DNA from: Streptomyces sp. WM4235
GTDB lineage: Bacteria; Actinomycetota; Actinomycetes; Streptomycetales; Streptomycetaceae
DNA length: 64,000 bases
Assembly (NCBI RefSeq): GCF_001279725.1
Contig: NZ_LGDE01000425.1
Coordinates: 62,001-126,000, forward strand
Reading direction: 5' to 3'
The number at the start of each line of letters is the position of its first letter. Position 1 is the stretch's first letter. The translations under genes and the position numbers were made by a program. The notes below the pieces were generated by a model. That model was not told the origin of the DNA. It searched no databases and saw only the letters and a list, made by a program, of their open reading frames with translations. Below, one piece after another: positions 50,410 through 60,380 of the stretch.

Positions 50410-52938
50410 ATGGGCGACGGAGACGGCGGCGACGTGGAACGGCTCGTCGACAAGCTCGACCCGCACCGGCGGGTACGCCTGCTCACGGGTGCCGACACCT
50501 GGCGGACACCCGCCGAACCAGGCATCGGGCTGGGTGAGTTGGTGCTCTCCGACGGGCCGGCCGGAGTGCGCGGACCTGGTTGGGACGAGCGTTCCACCGC
50601 GGCCCTTCTGCCCTGCGCCGGCGCCCTCGGCGCGCTCTGGGACGAGGATCGGGTCCGGCTGCTCGGGGAACTGCTCGGGGAGGAGGCGCGCCGCAAGGGG
50701 GTCCACGTCCTCCTCGCGCCCAACCTCAACCTGCACCGCAGTCCCCTCGCCGGCCGCCACTTCGAGTGCTTCGCCGAGGACCCCGCGCTGGCCGGTCGCA
50801 CGGGGGCGGCCCTCGTGCGGGGCATCCAGTCCCGGGGTGTCGCCGCCACCGCGAAGCACTACGTGGCCAACGACTCCGAGACGCAGCGGCTGACCGTCGA
50901 CGTCCGCGTCGACGAGCGGGTGCTGCGCGAGCTGTACCTGGCGCCCTTCGAGGCGGCCGTGCGCGCCGGGGTCTGGCTGGTGATGTCGGCCTACAACAGC
51001 GTCAACGGGACCACCATGAGCGAGAGTCCACTGCTCACGGAGCCGCTCAAGGGGGAGTGGGGGTTCGACGGCGTGGTCGTCTCGGACTGGGGCGCCGTCC
51101 GCGCGAACGTCGCCGCGGCGCGGGCGGCACAGGACCTGGTGATGCCGGGCCCGGGCGGGCCCTGGGGCGGGGCGCTGGTCGAGGCGATGGACGAGGGCCG
51201 GGTACCGCCGGAGGTGGTGGAGGACAAGGTGCGTCGCCTGCTCCGCCTGGCGTCCCGGGTCGGAGCCCTCGGCCTACCGGGCCCGTCGGACCGGTCGAAC
51301 CCGTCGGATCGGCCCGAACCGTCCGGCCGGCCCGGCCCTTCGGGTGCGCGGTCCCGGTCGGCGGCACCCGACGAAGGGCGTGCCCCGGCGCGACCGTGGC
51401 CCGCGGACCGGGTGCGGGCGGTCGTGCGGGAGGCCGCCGCCGCCGGGTTCGTGCTGCTGGAGAACCGGGGGGTACTGCCCCTGGACGTCGCGGCGTTGGG
51501 GAGCGTCGCCGTGATCGGGGCGCACGGCGACGAACCCCGGGTGCAGGGCGGCGGCAGTTCCGAGGTGTTCCCGGACCGGGTGGTCACCCCGCTGGACGGG
51601 TTGCGGGCGGCCCTGCCCGAACGGGTCCGGGTGGTGTACGCGCCGGGCCCGAGACCCGCCGCCGGCGCGGGACCCGCCCCGCTGGGGCCCCGGCACGCCC
51701 GGGACCCGGAGAGCGGGGCCCCCGGGGTGCGGCTGCGTGTGCTCGACGCCGACGGAGCCGTACTGCACCATTCGCTCCAGCCCTCCGGCAGGGTCCTGGA
51801 ACCGGCGCTGCCTCCCGGCGCGCACACCGTCGAGCTGGCCGCGGACCTGCACCCCGACACGACCGGGCCGTGGACCCTGGGGCTCGCCGGCTTCGGGCAC
51901 CTCGGCGTCACCGCCGACGGAACCCCCTTGCTCGACGGGGAGTTCCCGCCCGAGACCGACGACCCGGCCGTCGTCCACGTGCGACCGCCCCAGCACACCG
52001 CCCGCGTCCACCTCACGGCCGGCCGTCCCGCCCGGATCGTGGCCCGCCGCACCCTGGCCCCCGGCACCGGCCGGGCCACCGTGCTGACCGCGGCCGGGCC
52101 CGAGCCCGACCCCCGACGCGCCCGCGTCGAGGCGGTGGCGGCCGCCCGGGCCGCCGATGTCGCCGTCGTGGTCATCGGCACCACGGAGGGCGACGAATGC
52201 GAGGGGGTGGACCGCACCACCCTCCAACTGAGCGCCAACCAACAGGAGTTCGTACACGAGATCGTCCGCGCCAACGCCCGTACGGTCGTCGTGGTGAACT
52301 GCGGCGCGCCCGTCGAGCTTCCCTGGCGGGGGGACCCCGGCGCGGTCCTCCTCACCTGGTTCCCCGGGCAGGAAGGGGGGCACGCCCTGGCCGACGTGCT
52401 GCTCGGCCGGGTCGAGCCGGGCGGCCGGCTCCCCACCACCTGGCCCGCCACGCTGGCCGAGGCCCCGGTCCGCGAGACCCGCCCCGTCGAGGGCGTCCTC
52501 CCGTACGAGGAGGGCCTGCACATCGGCCATCGGGCCTGGTTGCGATCGGGCACCGAGCCCGCGTACTGGTTCGGCCACGGACTGGGATACACCACCTGGG
52601 CATACGAGGACCTGGGCCGCCCCGAGCCCGCCCCCGGCGGCCACGAGATCCCCGTCGTCTTGCGCAACACCGGCACCCGGCGAGGCCGTGAAGTGGTCCA
52701 ACTGTACGTGTCCAGGCCCGAGTCGACGGTGGAGCGGCCGGTGCGCTGGCTCGCCGGATGGGCGGCCGTGGAGGCCGAACCGGGGGAGCGGGTGACGGCG
52801 TACGTGCGCCTGCCCGAGCGCGCCCTCCAGTACTGGTCGCCGGAGCCTCGGGGGTGGGTGACCGAGCCGGGCCGGTTCACGCTGCTCGCCGGTCGCAGTG
52901 CCGGGAACCTGCCCCTGCGGGCGGCCCTCGACGTCTGA
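50410..52938 (+). CDS. GH3-family beta-glucosidase with PA14 insertion
   Basis: An 842-residue intracellular enzyme. The TIM barrel (about 10-290) has the nucleophile Asp226 in V-V-S-D-W-G. The second domain (about 330-690) holds the acid/base Glu near the motif E-G-V-D-R-x-x-L. A PA14-like segment interrupts it (about 430-570), and an FN3-like tail closes the chain. The linker at 292-315 is a hexapeptide repeat. It hydrolyses beta-glucosides or related oligosaccharides. The upstream palindrome and the LacI gene 23 bases downstream suggest repression by that LacI. Confidence 0.88.
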   Translation: MGDGDGGDVERLVDKLDPHRRVRLLTGADTWRTPAEPGIGLGELVLSDGPAGVRGPGWDERSTAALLPCAGALGALWDEDRVRLLGELLGEEARRKGVHVLLAPNLNLHRSPLAGRHFECFAEDPALAGRTGAALVRGIQSRGVAATAKHYVANDSETQRLTVDVRVDERVLRELYLAPFEAAVRAGVWLVMSAYNSVNGTTMSESPLLTEPLKGEWGFDGVVVSDWGAVRANVAAARAAQDLVMPGPGGPWGGALVEAMDEGRVPPEVVEDKVRRLLRLASRVGALGLPGPSDRSNPSDRPEPSGRPGPSGARSRSAAPDEGRAPARPWPADRVRAVVREAAAAGFVLLENRGVLPLDVAALGSVAVIGAHGDEPRVQGGGSSEVFPDRVVTPLDGLRAALPERVRVVYAPGPRPAAGAGPAPLGPRHARDPESGAPGVRLRVLDADGAVLHHSLQPSGRVLEPALPPGAHTVELAADLHPDTTGPWTLGLAGFGHLGVTADGTPLLDGEFPPETDDPAVVHVRPPQHTARVHLTAGRPARIVARRTLAPGTGRATVLTAAGPEPDPRRARVEAVAAARAADVAVVVIGTTEGDECEGVDRTTLQLSANQQEFVHEIVRANARTVVVVNCGAPVELPWRGDPGAVLLTWFPGQEGGHALADVLLGRVEPGGRLPTTWPATLAEAPVRETRPVEGVLPYEEGLHIGHRAWLRSGTEPAYWFGHGLGYTTWAYEDLGRPEPAPGGHEIPVVLRNTGTRRGREVVQLYVSRPESTVERPVRWLAGWAAVEAEPGERVTAYVRLPERALQYWSPEPRGWVTEPGRFTLLAGRSAGNLPLRAALDV
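51283..51336 (+). repeat. In-frame 18-bp tandem repeat in GH3
   Basis: Three units (51283, 51301, 51319) encode a Pro-Ser-x-Arg-type hexapeptide repeat, with a decayed fourth to 51354, in the interdomain linker. Confidence 0.6.
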
Positions 52939-52949
52939 CAGCCGGCCGC

Positions 52950-52955
52950 TACAGT
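52950..52955 (+). promoter_or_regulatory. -10 hexamer for a leaderless LacI transcript
   Basis: TACAGT lies six bases before the ATG at 52962 and just after the GH3 stop. The LacI gene may thus have its own promoter as well as read-through. Confidence 0.45.
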
Positions 52956-52961
52956 GCGGCC

Positions 52962-54023
52962 ATGAACAGTGGGGGGAGCAGCGGAACGGGTACGGGCACG
53001 GCCCCGACCCTGGAGGACGTGGCCCGCGCGGCCGGAGTGTCACGGGCGACGGTGTCCCGGGTGGTCAACGGCGTCCGGAACGTCGACCCGGCCATCGCCG
53101 AGGCGGTCCGGCGGGCCGTCGCCGCGACCGGGTACGTGCCGAACCGGGCCGCGAGGTCCCTGGTGACGCGCCGCTCGGGGGCAGTGGCGCTGGTGGTCTC
53201 GGGCGCCGGCACGGAAACCTCGGAGGTGTTCCAGGACCCCTTCTTCGGTCGGGTGGTCGGCGGAGTCGTACGGGCGCTGCGCCCGCGCGGCGTGCACCCC
53301 GTGCTGCTGTTCGCCGACTCGGCGCAGGACCGGGCCGAGGCGCTCGCCCACCTGAGCCGGGGCGGCGCGGACGGCGCGCTGCTCGTGACGACCCACGGCG
53401 ACGACCCGCTGCCCGCGATGCTCGCCGAAGCGGGCATACCGACCGTGCTCTTCGCGCGCCCCGCGACGCCCGGCCTGCCGCTGGACAGCGTGGACCTGCG
53501 TCACGGCGAGGGCGGTGCGCTGGCCGCCCGGCACCTGCTGGCGCGGGGCCGCGGCCGGCTCGCCGCGATCGGCGGACCCGCGGACGTGGCGGCGAGCCGG
53601 GAACGGGTGGCCGGGTTCCGTGACGCGTTGGGCGGGGGCGGGGGAGCGGTCGGCGCGGTCGCCGGCGGTGTCCGGGTCGTGGATGCCGACTTCACCGTGG
53701 AGGGCGGCGAGCACGCCATGCGCATGCTGCTGGCCGAACAGCCGGACCTGGACGGGGTGTTCGCGGCCAATGACCTGATGGCGCTGGGTGCCTGTCTGGT
53801 GCTGCGCGAGCACGGGCGGCGGATTCCGCAGGACGTGGCGGTGATCGGCTTCGACGACTCCAGCGCGGCGACCGCGTCCCGGCCGAGACTGACGACGGTG
53901 CGGCAACCGGTGGAGGACATGGCGGCCGAGATGGTGCGGCTGCTGCTGGACCGGGCCCCGGACCGCACGGAGCCCGAAGTCGTCCTGTTCGACGGGGAAC
54001 TGGTGATCCGCGACTCGGCCTGA
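52962..54023 (+). CDS. LacI-family transcriptional repressor
   Basis: A 353-residue repressor. The HTH (about 15-65) has T-L-E-D-V-A-R-A-A-G-V-S-R-A-T-V-S-R-V-V-N-G, and the hinge N-R-A-A-R-S-L. The periplasmic-binding-like core spans about 70-350 with A-N-D-L-M-A-L-G and V-I-G-F-D-D. The gene follows the GH3 gene by 23 bases, and a palindrome lies upstream of GH3, so GH3 is the likely target, with an oligosaccharide or its product as inducer. The link to the CUT1 transporter is possible but not proven. Confidence 0.9.
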   Translation: MNSGGSSGTGTGTAPTLEDVARAAGVSRATVSRVVNGVRNVDPAIAEAVRRAVAATGYVPNRAARSLVTRRSGAVALVVSGAGTETSEVFQDPFFGRVVGGVVRALRPRGVHPVLLFADSAQDRAEALAHLSRGGADGALLVTTHGDDPLPAMLAEAGIPTVLFARPATPGLPLDSVDLRHGEGGALAARHLLARGRGRLAAIGGPADVAASRERVAGFRDALGGGGGAVGAVAGGVRVVDADFTVEGGEHAMRMLLAEQPDLDGVFAANDLMALGACLVLREHGRRIPQDVAVIGFDDSSAATASRPRLTTVRQPVEDMAAEMVRLLLDRAPDRTEPEVVLFDGELVIRDSA

Positions 54024-54236
54024 CCCCGCCCGCGGCGCCGGGCCGCGCCGAGCCCCCTCCTCGGTACCGGCCTCCCACGCCGAGCCGTCCCCTCCTGCCC
54101 GCGCCGCACTGGCCCGCGCCGCGCCTCCCGTCCCGCCGGCCCACCCGCCCCGCCCGAGCCACGCAGTCCCGTCAGGCCCGCCGCCGGCCGATCGCGGGTC
54201 ACCCGCTCATCGGCCGGCCCCGCGATCGGGCACCGC

Positions 54237-55535
54237 TCACCCCGGGCGGCCCGCCGGTCCGCCCCGGACCTCCAGGGCCGTCTGCCAGCCCGGCTGCTCG
54301 GTCGGCGGTTCCGGGAGCCTGCGCCGGCCGCCCGCCGTGAAGAACGCGGACAGCGGCAGCGTCGCCGCGCCCACCGTCACCGCGTCCGGGCCTAGGGACC
54401 CCAGGTCGATGGTGACGCGGTCCGCGGGGTGGCGCAGGGAGTACCGCGTCGCGTGTTCCCGTACCGACGGGAGGATGTGCGGGCCCAGCAGCAGGCCCGC
54501 CCAGCCACCGATCAGGATGCGTTCGGGACGGAAGAGATTGATGAGGTCCGAGAGGCCCGCGCCCAGGTACTCGGCCGTCTCCTCCAGGACGTCCACGGCC
54601 ACCGCGTCCCCGGCGAGGGCCGCCGCCAGCAGGGCCGACAGGGCCTCCTCCTCGTCCACCGCGTCCATCGCCTCCCCGGCGCCGCCGTTCCGCTCCGCCC
54701 ACCGGGCCAGCACCGACTCGGCGCCCGTGTAGGCCTCCAGGCAGCCCCGGGCCCCGCATCGGCAGCGCCGCCCGCGCACCGAGACGGTCAGGTGTCCCCA
54801 CTCCAGCGCGGTGCCCGCGCCGTCGGTGATCAGGCTCGCACCGACGCCCGAGCCGAAGAGGACGACCACGGCCTCGCGCGCTCCGCGTCCCGCCCCGAAC
54901 CACATCTCCGCCTGGCCGAGGGTCCGGGCGCCGTTGTCGATGATGTACGGGACCTCCTCCGGCAGGGCCTTGGTCGCGCGCAGCAGCGCCTCCAGCGGCA
55001 CGGCGTCCCAACCGATGGTCTGACCGTGCACCACCGTCCCGCCCGGGGCGTCCCGGTCCACTATCCCGGGCACGCCCACCCCGACGCCCAGCAGCCGGTC
55101 CGTCCCGACCCCGGCTTCGGCGAGCACGGTGGCGATCCCGGTGCGGACGTGGTCCACGATCGGGCCGACGTCGTAGCAGCCGCGCGGTTGCAACGGGAGT
55201 TCCGTGCGCGCGAGTTCCGTGAGCGTGAGGTCGAACAGCTCGACGCGGACGCGGGTTTCACCGACATCGACGCCGATCATGTGGGCGCTGCCCGGCGCGA
55301 CCCTGAGGAGGGTGCGGGGGCGGCCACCGTCCGAGTCGACGATCCCGGCCTCCTCCAGCAGGCCGTCGGCCACCAGTTCGCCGACGACGTTGCTGACGGA
55401 TCCGGAACTCAGTCCCGTGGCCGGGCCCAGTTCCTGACGGCTCATCGGGCCGCCGAAGTACAGCTGCCGGAGTACCACGCTGCGGTTGCCGCGCCGCAGG
55501 TCCCGCACTGTTCGTCCGCTACGCCCTGTGGTCAT
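54237..55535 (-). CDS. ROK-family transcriptional regulator
   Basis: A 432-residue ROK repressor. The N-terminal winged helix (about 10-75) has M-S-R-Q-E-L-G-x-x-T-G-L-S-S-G-S-V-S-N-V-V. The sugar-binding ROK domain has I-G-V-D-V-G-E-T and the zinc/cluster motif C-R-C-G-x-x-G-C-L-E-A-Y. A G-x-G-V-G-A-S-L loop suits phosphate binding. It is divergent from the sugar-binding protein gene, with a candidate ROK box at 55608-55630, so it probably represses that transporter. ATP-dependent kinase activity is unlikely, as the N-terminal HTH marks regulators. Confidence 0.9.
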   Translation of the reverse strand: MTTGRSGRTVRDLRRGNRSVVLRQLYFGGPMSRQELGPATGLSSGSVSNVVGELVADGLLEEAGIVDSDGGRPRTLLRVAPGSAHMIGVDVGETRVRVELFDLTLTELARTELPLQPRGCYDVGPIVDHVRTGIATVLAEAGVGTDRLLGVGVGVPGIVDRDAPGGTVVHGQTIGWDAVPLEALLRATKALPEEVPYIIDNGARTLGQAEMWFGAGRGAREAVVVLFGSGVGASLITDGAGTALEWGHLTVSVRGRRCRCGARGCLEAYTGAESVLARWAERNGGAGEAMDAVDEEEALSALLAAALAGDAVAVDVLEETAEYLGAGLSDLINLFRPERILIGGWAGLLLGPHILPSVREHATRYSLRHPADRVTIDLGSLGPDAVTVGAATLPLSAFFTAGGRRRLPEPPTEQPGWQTALEVRGGPAGRPG

Positions 55536-55607
55536 CCGGCCCCTTCCGCAGTGACATCCAGCGCAACATACCCCTGCGCGACCCCTTGACGCGACCCTTT
55601 CGCGAGG

Positions 55608-55630
55608 CTTAACTCACGTCCTAAATTAAG
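55608..55630. promoter_or_regulatory. ROK-type operator candidate
   Basis: CTTAA and TTAAG flank an AT-rich core within 23 bases, in a GC-rich gap between the ROK and binding-protein genes. This resembles sites of xylose-type ROK regulators. Confidence 0.45.
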
Positions 55631-55792
55631 GCCTGGACGGAGCGGGTGCCCACAAGGCGCCGTGCGCACCACCACGAGGCGCCGCACGGCACGGACGACG
55701 CCGTACGGTGCCTCAACCCCCGCACCACCCGTCATACGCCGTTCGCCACTCGCAGGTCTCCTCCCGACCCTCCCGAAAGGGCCAGATCCGCC

Positions 55793-57112
55793 ATGCGCAG
55801 AACCAGAGCCGCCGCAGCCGTCGCCGTCACATCCGCCCTCCTCGCCGCCGCCACCGCATGCGGCGGCGGCTCCGCGGACAGCGGGGGCGCCAGCAACACC
55901 GCCCCCAAGGAGCTCACCTACTGGGCCTCCAACCAGGGCCCCGACATCGCGGCGGACCAGGCGACCCTCGGCCCGGAGCTGAAGAAGTTCGAGCAGCAGA
56001 CCGGCATCAAGGTCAAGCTGGAGGTGGTCCCCTGGTCCGACCTCCTCAACCGGATCCTCGCGGCCACCGCCTCCGGCCAGGGCCCGGACGTGCTCAACAT
56101 CGGCAACACCTGGTCCTCCTCCCTCCAGGCCACCGGCGCCCTGCTGCCCTGGGACGCCAAGAACTTCGACGCCATCGGCGGCAAGGACCGCTTCGTCGCC
56201 TCGGCCATCGGCTCGGCCGGCGCGACCGGCAAGGACCCGGCGGCCGTCCCCCTGTACTCGATGTCGTACGCGCTCTACTACAACAAGAAGATGTTCCGGG
56301 ACGCCGGCGTCGAGAAGCCCCCGGCCACCTGGGACGAGATGGTCACGATCGGCCAGAAGCTGTCCAAGGACGGCAAGTGGGCGCTCGGTGCCGAGGGTTC
56401 GAACCTGTCGAACAACATCCACCAGGCCTTCGTGTTCTCCAAGCAGCACGGCGCGGAGTTCTTCGACGGCGCCGGCAAGCCCACCTTCGACAGCCCCGGC
56501 AACGTCGACGCCGTCAAGCAGTACGTCGACCTGATGGCCAAGGACAAGATCATCGCGCCCGGCAACGCCGAGTACGACAAGAACCAGTCCCTCCAGGACT
56601 TCGCCAACGGCAAGACGGCGATGGTCCTGTGGCAGAGCGCCGCCACCAGCTTCAAGGCCAACGGGATGAAGGAGGGCGACTGGGGTGTGGCCCCCGTCCC
56701 CGTCCCGGCGGGCGGCACGCCCGGCGCCGGGAAGAACACCAACTCCATGGTCGCCGGCATCAACATGGCCGTCTTCAAGAACACCGACAACATCGACGGG
56801 GCGCTGAAGTTCGTGAAGTTCATGACCAGCGACGAGGAGCAGAAGGTCCTCAACAAGTCCTACGGGTCCATTCCGCCGGTCAAGGCCGCCCAGACCGACG
56901 GCGCGTTCGCCACCGACGATCTGACCGTGCTGCGCGACACCCTCGGCACGAGCGCCGCCCCGCTGCCCCAGGTGCCGGAGGAGTCCCAGTTCGAGACCGC
57001 CGTCGGCACCGCCGTGAAGGAGCTGTTCGCCGAGGCCGCCGCGGGCAACCCGGTGACCACCGAGTCGGTCAAGGCGAAACTGACCAAGGCCCAGCAGCAG
57101 ATGTCGAAGTGA
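55793..57112 (+). CDS. CUT1-type sugar ABC transporter substrate-binding lipoprotein
   Basis: A 439-residue lipoprotein. The lipobox is at about 21-24 (A-T-A-C). The mature chain is a Cluster B binding protein of CUT1 type: L-T-Y-W-A-S-N at its start, V-D-L-M-A-K-D-K-I and F-A-N-G-K-T-A-M. It should capture di- or oligosaccharides. The ATG at 55793 follows AAAGGG. The two permeases follow directly. No ATPase gene is in the operon. Confidence 0.88.
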   Translation: MRRTRAAAAVAVTSALLAAATACGGGSADSGGASNTAPKELTYWASNQGPDIAADQATLGPELKKFEQQTGIKVKLEVVPWSDLLNRILAATASGQGPDVLNIGNTWSSSLQATGALLPWDAKNFDAIGGKDRFVASAIGSAGATGKDPAAVPLYSMSYALYYNKKMFRDAGVEKPPATWDEMVTIGQKLSKDGKWALGAEGSNLSNNIHQAFVFSKQHGAEFFDGAGKPTFDSPGNVDAVKQYVDLMAKDKIIAPGNAEYDKNQSLQDFANGKTAMVLWQSAATSFKANGMKEGDWGVAPVPVPAGGTPGAGKNTNSMVAGINMAVFKNTDNIDGALKFVKFMTSDEEQKVLNKSYGSIPPVKAAQTDGAFATDDLTVLRDTLGTSAAPLPQVPEESQFETAVGTAVKELFAEAAAGNPVTTESVKAKLTKAQQQMSK

Positions 57113-57122
57113 GCACCGCCCG

Positions 57123-58103
57123 ATGACCTCCGTGACCACGGAAGGCGCCGGACGGCTGCGGCGCACCGCGACCCGGGTGCGCGGCACCGGTCGCGTGCGC
57201 CGCGCCGCCCTGCCCTACCTCCTGCTCCTGCCCGCACTCCTCCTCGAACTGCTCATCCACCTCGTCCCGATGGTGATGGGCATCCTGATGAGCTTCCGGG
57301 AACTGACCCAGTTCTTCATCCGGGACTGGTCCCGCGCCCCCTGGACCGGCTTCGACAACTACGACCTCGCCGTGGACGTCAACCGACCCGTCGGCGAGGC
57401 CCTGTTGGGCTCCTTCCTCACCACCTGCCTGTTCACCCTGCTCTCCGTGGCCCTGTGCTGGTTCCTCGGCGCCGCCGCCGCCGTCTTCATGCAGGAGAAC
57501 TTCCGCGGCCGAGGGTTCCTGCGCGCCCTTTTCCTGGTGCCGTACGCCCTGCCCGTCTACGCGGCGGTCATCACCTGGGCGTTCATGTTCCAGCGCGACA
57601 ACGGCCTGGTGAACCACGTCATCCACGACCAACTCGGGCTCGGCGGGGCCGAGCACACCTTCTGGCTGCTCGGAGACAACAGCTTCTGGGCCCTGCTGAT
57701 CGTCTCCGTGTGGAAGGGCTGGCCGTTCGCCTTCCTGATCGTCATGGCGGCCCTCCAGAACGTCCCGAAGGAGCTGTACGAGGCCGCCGCCCTCGACGGC
57801 GCCGGCATCTGGCAGCAGATCCGTCGGATCACGCTGCCCTCGGTCGGCGCGGTCAACCAGGTCCTGATCCTCGTGCTGTTCCTGTGGACCTTCAACGACT
57901 TCAACACGCCTTTCGTGCTGTTCGGCAAATCCGCCCCCGAGGCCGCCGACCTGATCTCCATCCACATCTACCAGTCCAGTTTCGTCACCTGGAACTTCGG
58001 CACCGGCTCCGCCATGTCCGTCCTGCTGCTGCTCTTCCTGCTGCTGGTCACCGCCGGGTACCTGTTCCTGACCACCCGAGGCCGGAGGGACGCCGATGCC
58101 TGA
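57123..58103 (+). CDS. CUT1 sugar ABC transporter permease (MalF-type)
   Basis: A 326-residue permease with six membrane segments (about 30-320). The EAA loop reads E-A-A-A-L-D-G-A-G-I-W-Q-Q-I-R-R-I-T-L-P. It forms the channel with the next permease and is loaded by the binding protein before it. The end of the gene overlaps the start of the next by eight bases, so they are coupled. Family assignment is firm. Confidence 0.92.
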   Translation: MTSVTTEGAGRLRRTATRVRGTGRVRRAALPYLLLLPALLLELLIHLVPMVMGILMSFRELTQFFIRDWSRAPWTGFDNYDLAVDVNRPVGEALLGSFLTTCLFTLLSVALCWFLGAAAAVFMQENFRGRGFLRALFLVPYALPVYAAVITWAFMFQRDNGLVNHVIHDQLGLGGAEHTFWLLGDNSFWALLIVSVWKGWPFAFLIVMAALQNVPKELYEAAALDGAGIWQQIRRITLPSVGAVNQVLILVLFLWTFNDFNTPFVLFGKSAPEAADLISIHIYQSSFVTWNFGTGSAMSVLLLLFLLLVTAGYLFLTTRGRRDADA

Positions 58104-58974
58104 CCACCGCCCCCGGGCACGCACCCGCTCCGCGCTCGACCCGCCCCTGTCCTTCAAGGTGATCCGGGCCGTCTTCCTCACCCTGCTCACGAGCTTCGTG
58201 GCGCTGCCCGTCTACGTGATGATCACCAGCTCCCTCAAGCCGCCGGCCGACGTCGCGGGCGCCTTCCGGTGGATCCCCAGCGGGCTCACCGTCCGCCCGT
58301 ACATCGACATCTGGCACACCGTCCCGCTCGCCAAGTACTTCCTGAACTCGCTGATCGTGGCCGGCGCCGCCACCGTCTGCTCCGTGGTCATCGCCGTCTT
58401 CGCCGCGTACGCCGTCAGCCGCTACCGCTTCCGGGGCAAGCGCCTGTTCACCGTCACCGTGCTGTCGACCCAGATGTTCCCCGGCATCCTCTTCCTGCTC
58501 CCGCTGTTCCTGATCTTCGTGAACATCGGCAATACCACCGGAGTCGCCCTCTACGGCTCCCGCGGCGGGCTGATCCTCACCTACCTGACCTTCTCCCTCC
58601 CCTTCTCCATCTGGATGCTCATCGGGTACTTCGACTCGGTGCCCCGCGACCTCGACGAGGCCGCCACCGTGGACGGCTGCGGCCCCCTCGGGGCGCTGTT
58701 TCGGGTCGTGGTCCCCGCGGCCGTCCCCGGCATCGTCGCCGTCGCCGTGTACGCCTTCATGACCGCCTGGGGAGAGGTCCTCTTCGCCTCGGTCATGACG
58801 AACGACACCACCCGCACCCTGGCCGTCGGACTGCAGGGCTACTCCACGCAGAACGACGTGTACTGGAACCAGATCATGGCCGCCTCGCTCGTCGTCAGCA
58901 TCCCCGTCGTCGCCGGATTCCTGCTGCTCCAGCGGTACTTGGTGGCCGGACTCACGGCAGGAGCCGTCAAATGA
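58096..58974 (+). CDS. CUT1 sugar ABC transporter permease (MalG-type)
   Basis: A 292-residue permease of six membrane segments with the EAA loop [10 protein letters not shown]. It is the second half of the channel. It overlaps the MalF-type gene by eight bases and the GH1 gene by four (ATGA). The ATPase is missing from the locus; in Streptomyces one shared ATPase, MsiK, drives several such importers. Specificity is inferred only from the GH1 neighbour. Confidence 0.92.
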   Translation: MPDHRPRARTRSALDPPLSFKVIRAVFLTLLTSFVALPVYVMITSSLKPPADVAGAFRWIPSGLTVRPYIDIWHTVPLAKYFLNSLIVAGAATVCSVVIAVFAAYAVSRYRFRGKRLFTVTVLSTQMFPGILFLLPLFLIFVNIGNTTGVALYGSRGGLILTYLTFSLPFSIWMLIGYFDSVPRDLDEAATVDGCGPLGALFRVVVPAAVPGIVAVAVYAFMTAWGEVLFASVMTNDTTRTLAVGLQGYSTQNDVYWNQIMAASLVVSIPVVAGFLLLQRYLVAGLTAGAVK

Positions 58975-60362
58975 CCCTTTCCGAAACCCGCCTCGACACC
59001 GTGCACGCCACCGTCCACGGCGCCGTCGACCTCGGCGCGCTGCCCCGCGACTTCGCCTGGGGCACCGCCACCTCCGCCTACCAGATCGAGGGCGCGGTGG
59101 CAGAGGACGGCCGCTCCCCGTCCATCTGGGACACGTTCTCCCACACCCCCGGGACCATCGACGGCGGCCACCACGGCGACACCGCCTGCGACCACTACCA
59201 CCGCTGGCGGGACGACATCGCCCTGATGAAGGAACTCGGCACCAACGCCTACCGCTTCTCGGTGGCCTGGCCCCGCGTCGTGCCCGGCGGCGACGGGCCG
59301 GTCAACGCCAAGGGCCTGGACTTCTACGACCAGTTGGTCGACGGCCTGCTCGCCGCCGGCATCACCCCGTCCGTCACCCTCTACCACTGGGACCTGCCCC
59401 AGGTCCTCCAGGACCGCGGCGGCTGGCCCGAGCGCGCCACCGCCGAGGCCTTCGCCTCGTACGCGCACGTCGTCGCGGAGCGCCTCGGCGATCGGGTCAC
59501 CCAGTGGACCACCCTCAACGAGCCGCTCTGCTCGGCGTGGATCGGCCACCTGGAGGGCAAGATGGCCCCCGGTCTCACCGACCTCACCGCCGCCGTCCGC
59601 GCCTCCTACCACCTCCTGCTGGGCCACGGCCTCGCCACCCGGGCCATCCGCGCCGCCGCCCCCGGCGCGCGGATCGGCATCGTCAACAACCTCTCCACCG
59701 TCCAGGCGGCCACCGACAGTGACGCCGACCGGGCGGCCGCCGTACGGATGGACGGACACGTCAACCGCTGGTGGCTCGACCCCGTCCACGGCCGAGGCTT
59801 CCCCGCCGACATGCGCGAGGTCTACGGCGTGGACCTCCCCGAACGCCCCGGCGACCTCGACGCCATCGCGGCCCCCCTCGACTGGATCGGCCTGAACTAC
59901 TACTTCCCGCAGACCGTCGTCGCCGACCCGACCGGACCCGCCCCCCACGCCCGCCAGATCGACCTGCCCGGAGTCCCGCGCACCGGCATGGACTGGGAGG
60001 TCGACCCGAGCGGCATCGAGACGCTGCTCATGCGACTCACCGAGGAGTACGGCGCCCGACGCATCCACGTCACCGAGAACGGCTCCTCCTACCCGGACAC
60101 CGTCGCCCCGGACGGCAGCGTCCACGACCCCGAACGCGCCGCGTACCTGACCGCCCACCTCGCCGCCTGCGCCCGCGCCGCCCGCCGCGGCGCGCCCCTG
60201 GCCGGCTACTACGCGTGGTCCCTGCTCGACAACTTCGAATGGGCGTACGGCTACGACAAGCGGTTCGGCCTGGTCCGCGTGGACTACGACACCCAGGAAC
60301 GCACCGTCAAGACCAGCGGAGCCCACTACGCCGACCTGATCGCCGCCCACCGGGCGCTCTGA
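58971..60362 (+). CDS. GH1-family beta-glucosidase
   Basis: A 463-residue intracellular GH1 enzyme. The acid/base is Glu184 in T-L-N-E-P and the nucleophile is Glu369 in T-E-N-G. Other GH1 landmarks are [11 protein letters not shown] and [12 protein letters not shown]. It releases glucose from cellobiose or aryl-beta-glucosides, as the final step after import. The start overlaps the permease stop (ATGA), so it is part of the transport operon. A strong terminator follows. Confidence 0.93.
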   Translation: MTLSETRLDTVHATVHGAVDLGALPRDFAWGTATSAYQIEGAVAEDGRSPSIWDTFSHTPGTIDGGHHGDTACDHYHRWRDDIALMKELGTNAYRFSVAWPRVVPGGDGPVNAKGLDFYDQLVDGLLAAGITPSVTLYHWDLPQVLQDRGGWPERATAEAFASYAHVVAERLGDRVTQWTTLNEPLCSAWIGHLEGKMAPGLTDLTAAVRASYHLLLGHGLATRAIRAAAPGARIGIVNNLSTVQAATDSDADRAAAVRMDGHVNRWWLDPVHGRGFPADMREVYGVDLPERPGDLDAIAAPLDWIGLNYYFPQTVVADPTGPAPHARQIDLPGVPRTGMDWEVDPSGIETLLMRLTEEYGARRIHVTENGSSYPDTVAPDGSVHDPERAAYLTAHLAACARAARRGAPLAGYYAWSLLDNFEWAYGYDKRFGLVRVDYDTQERTVKTSGAHYADLIAAHRAL

Positions 60363-60380
60363 GCCCCGGCGGTTTCCCGC

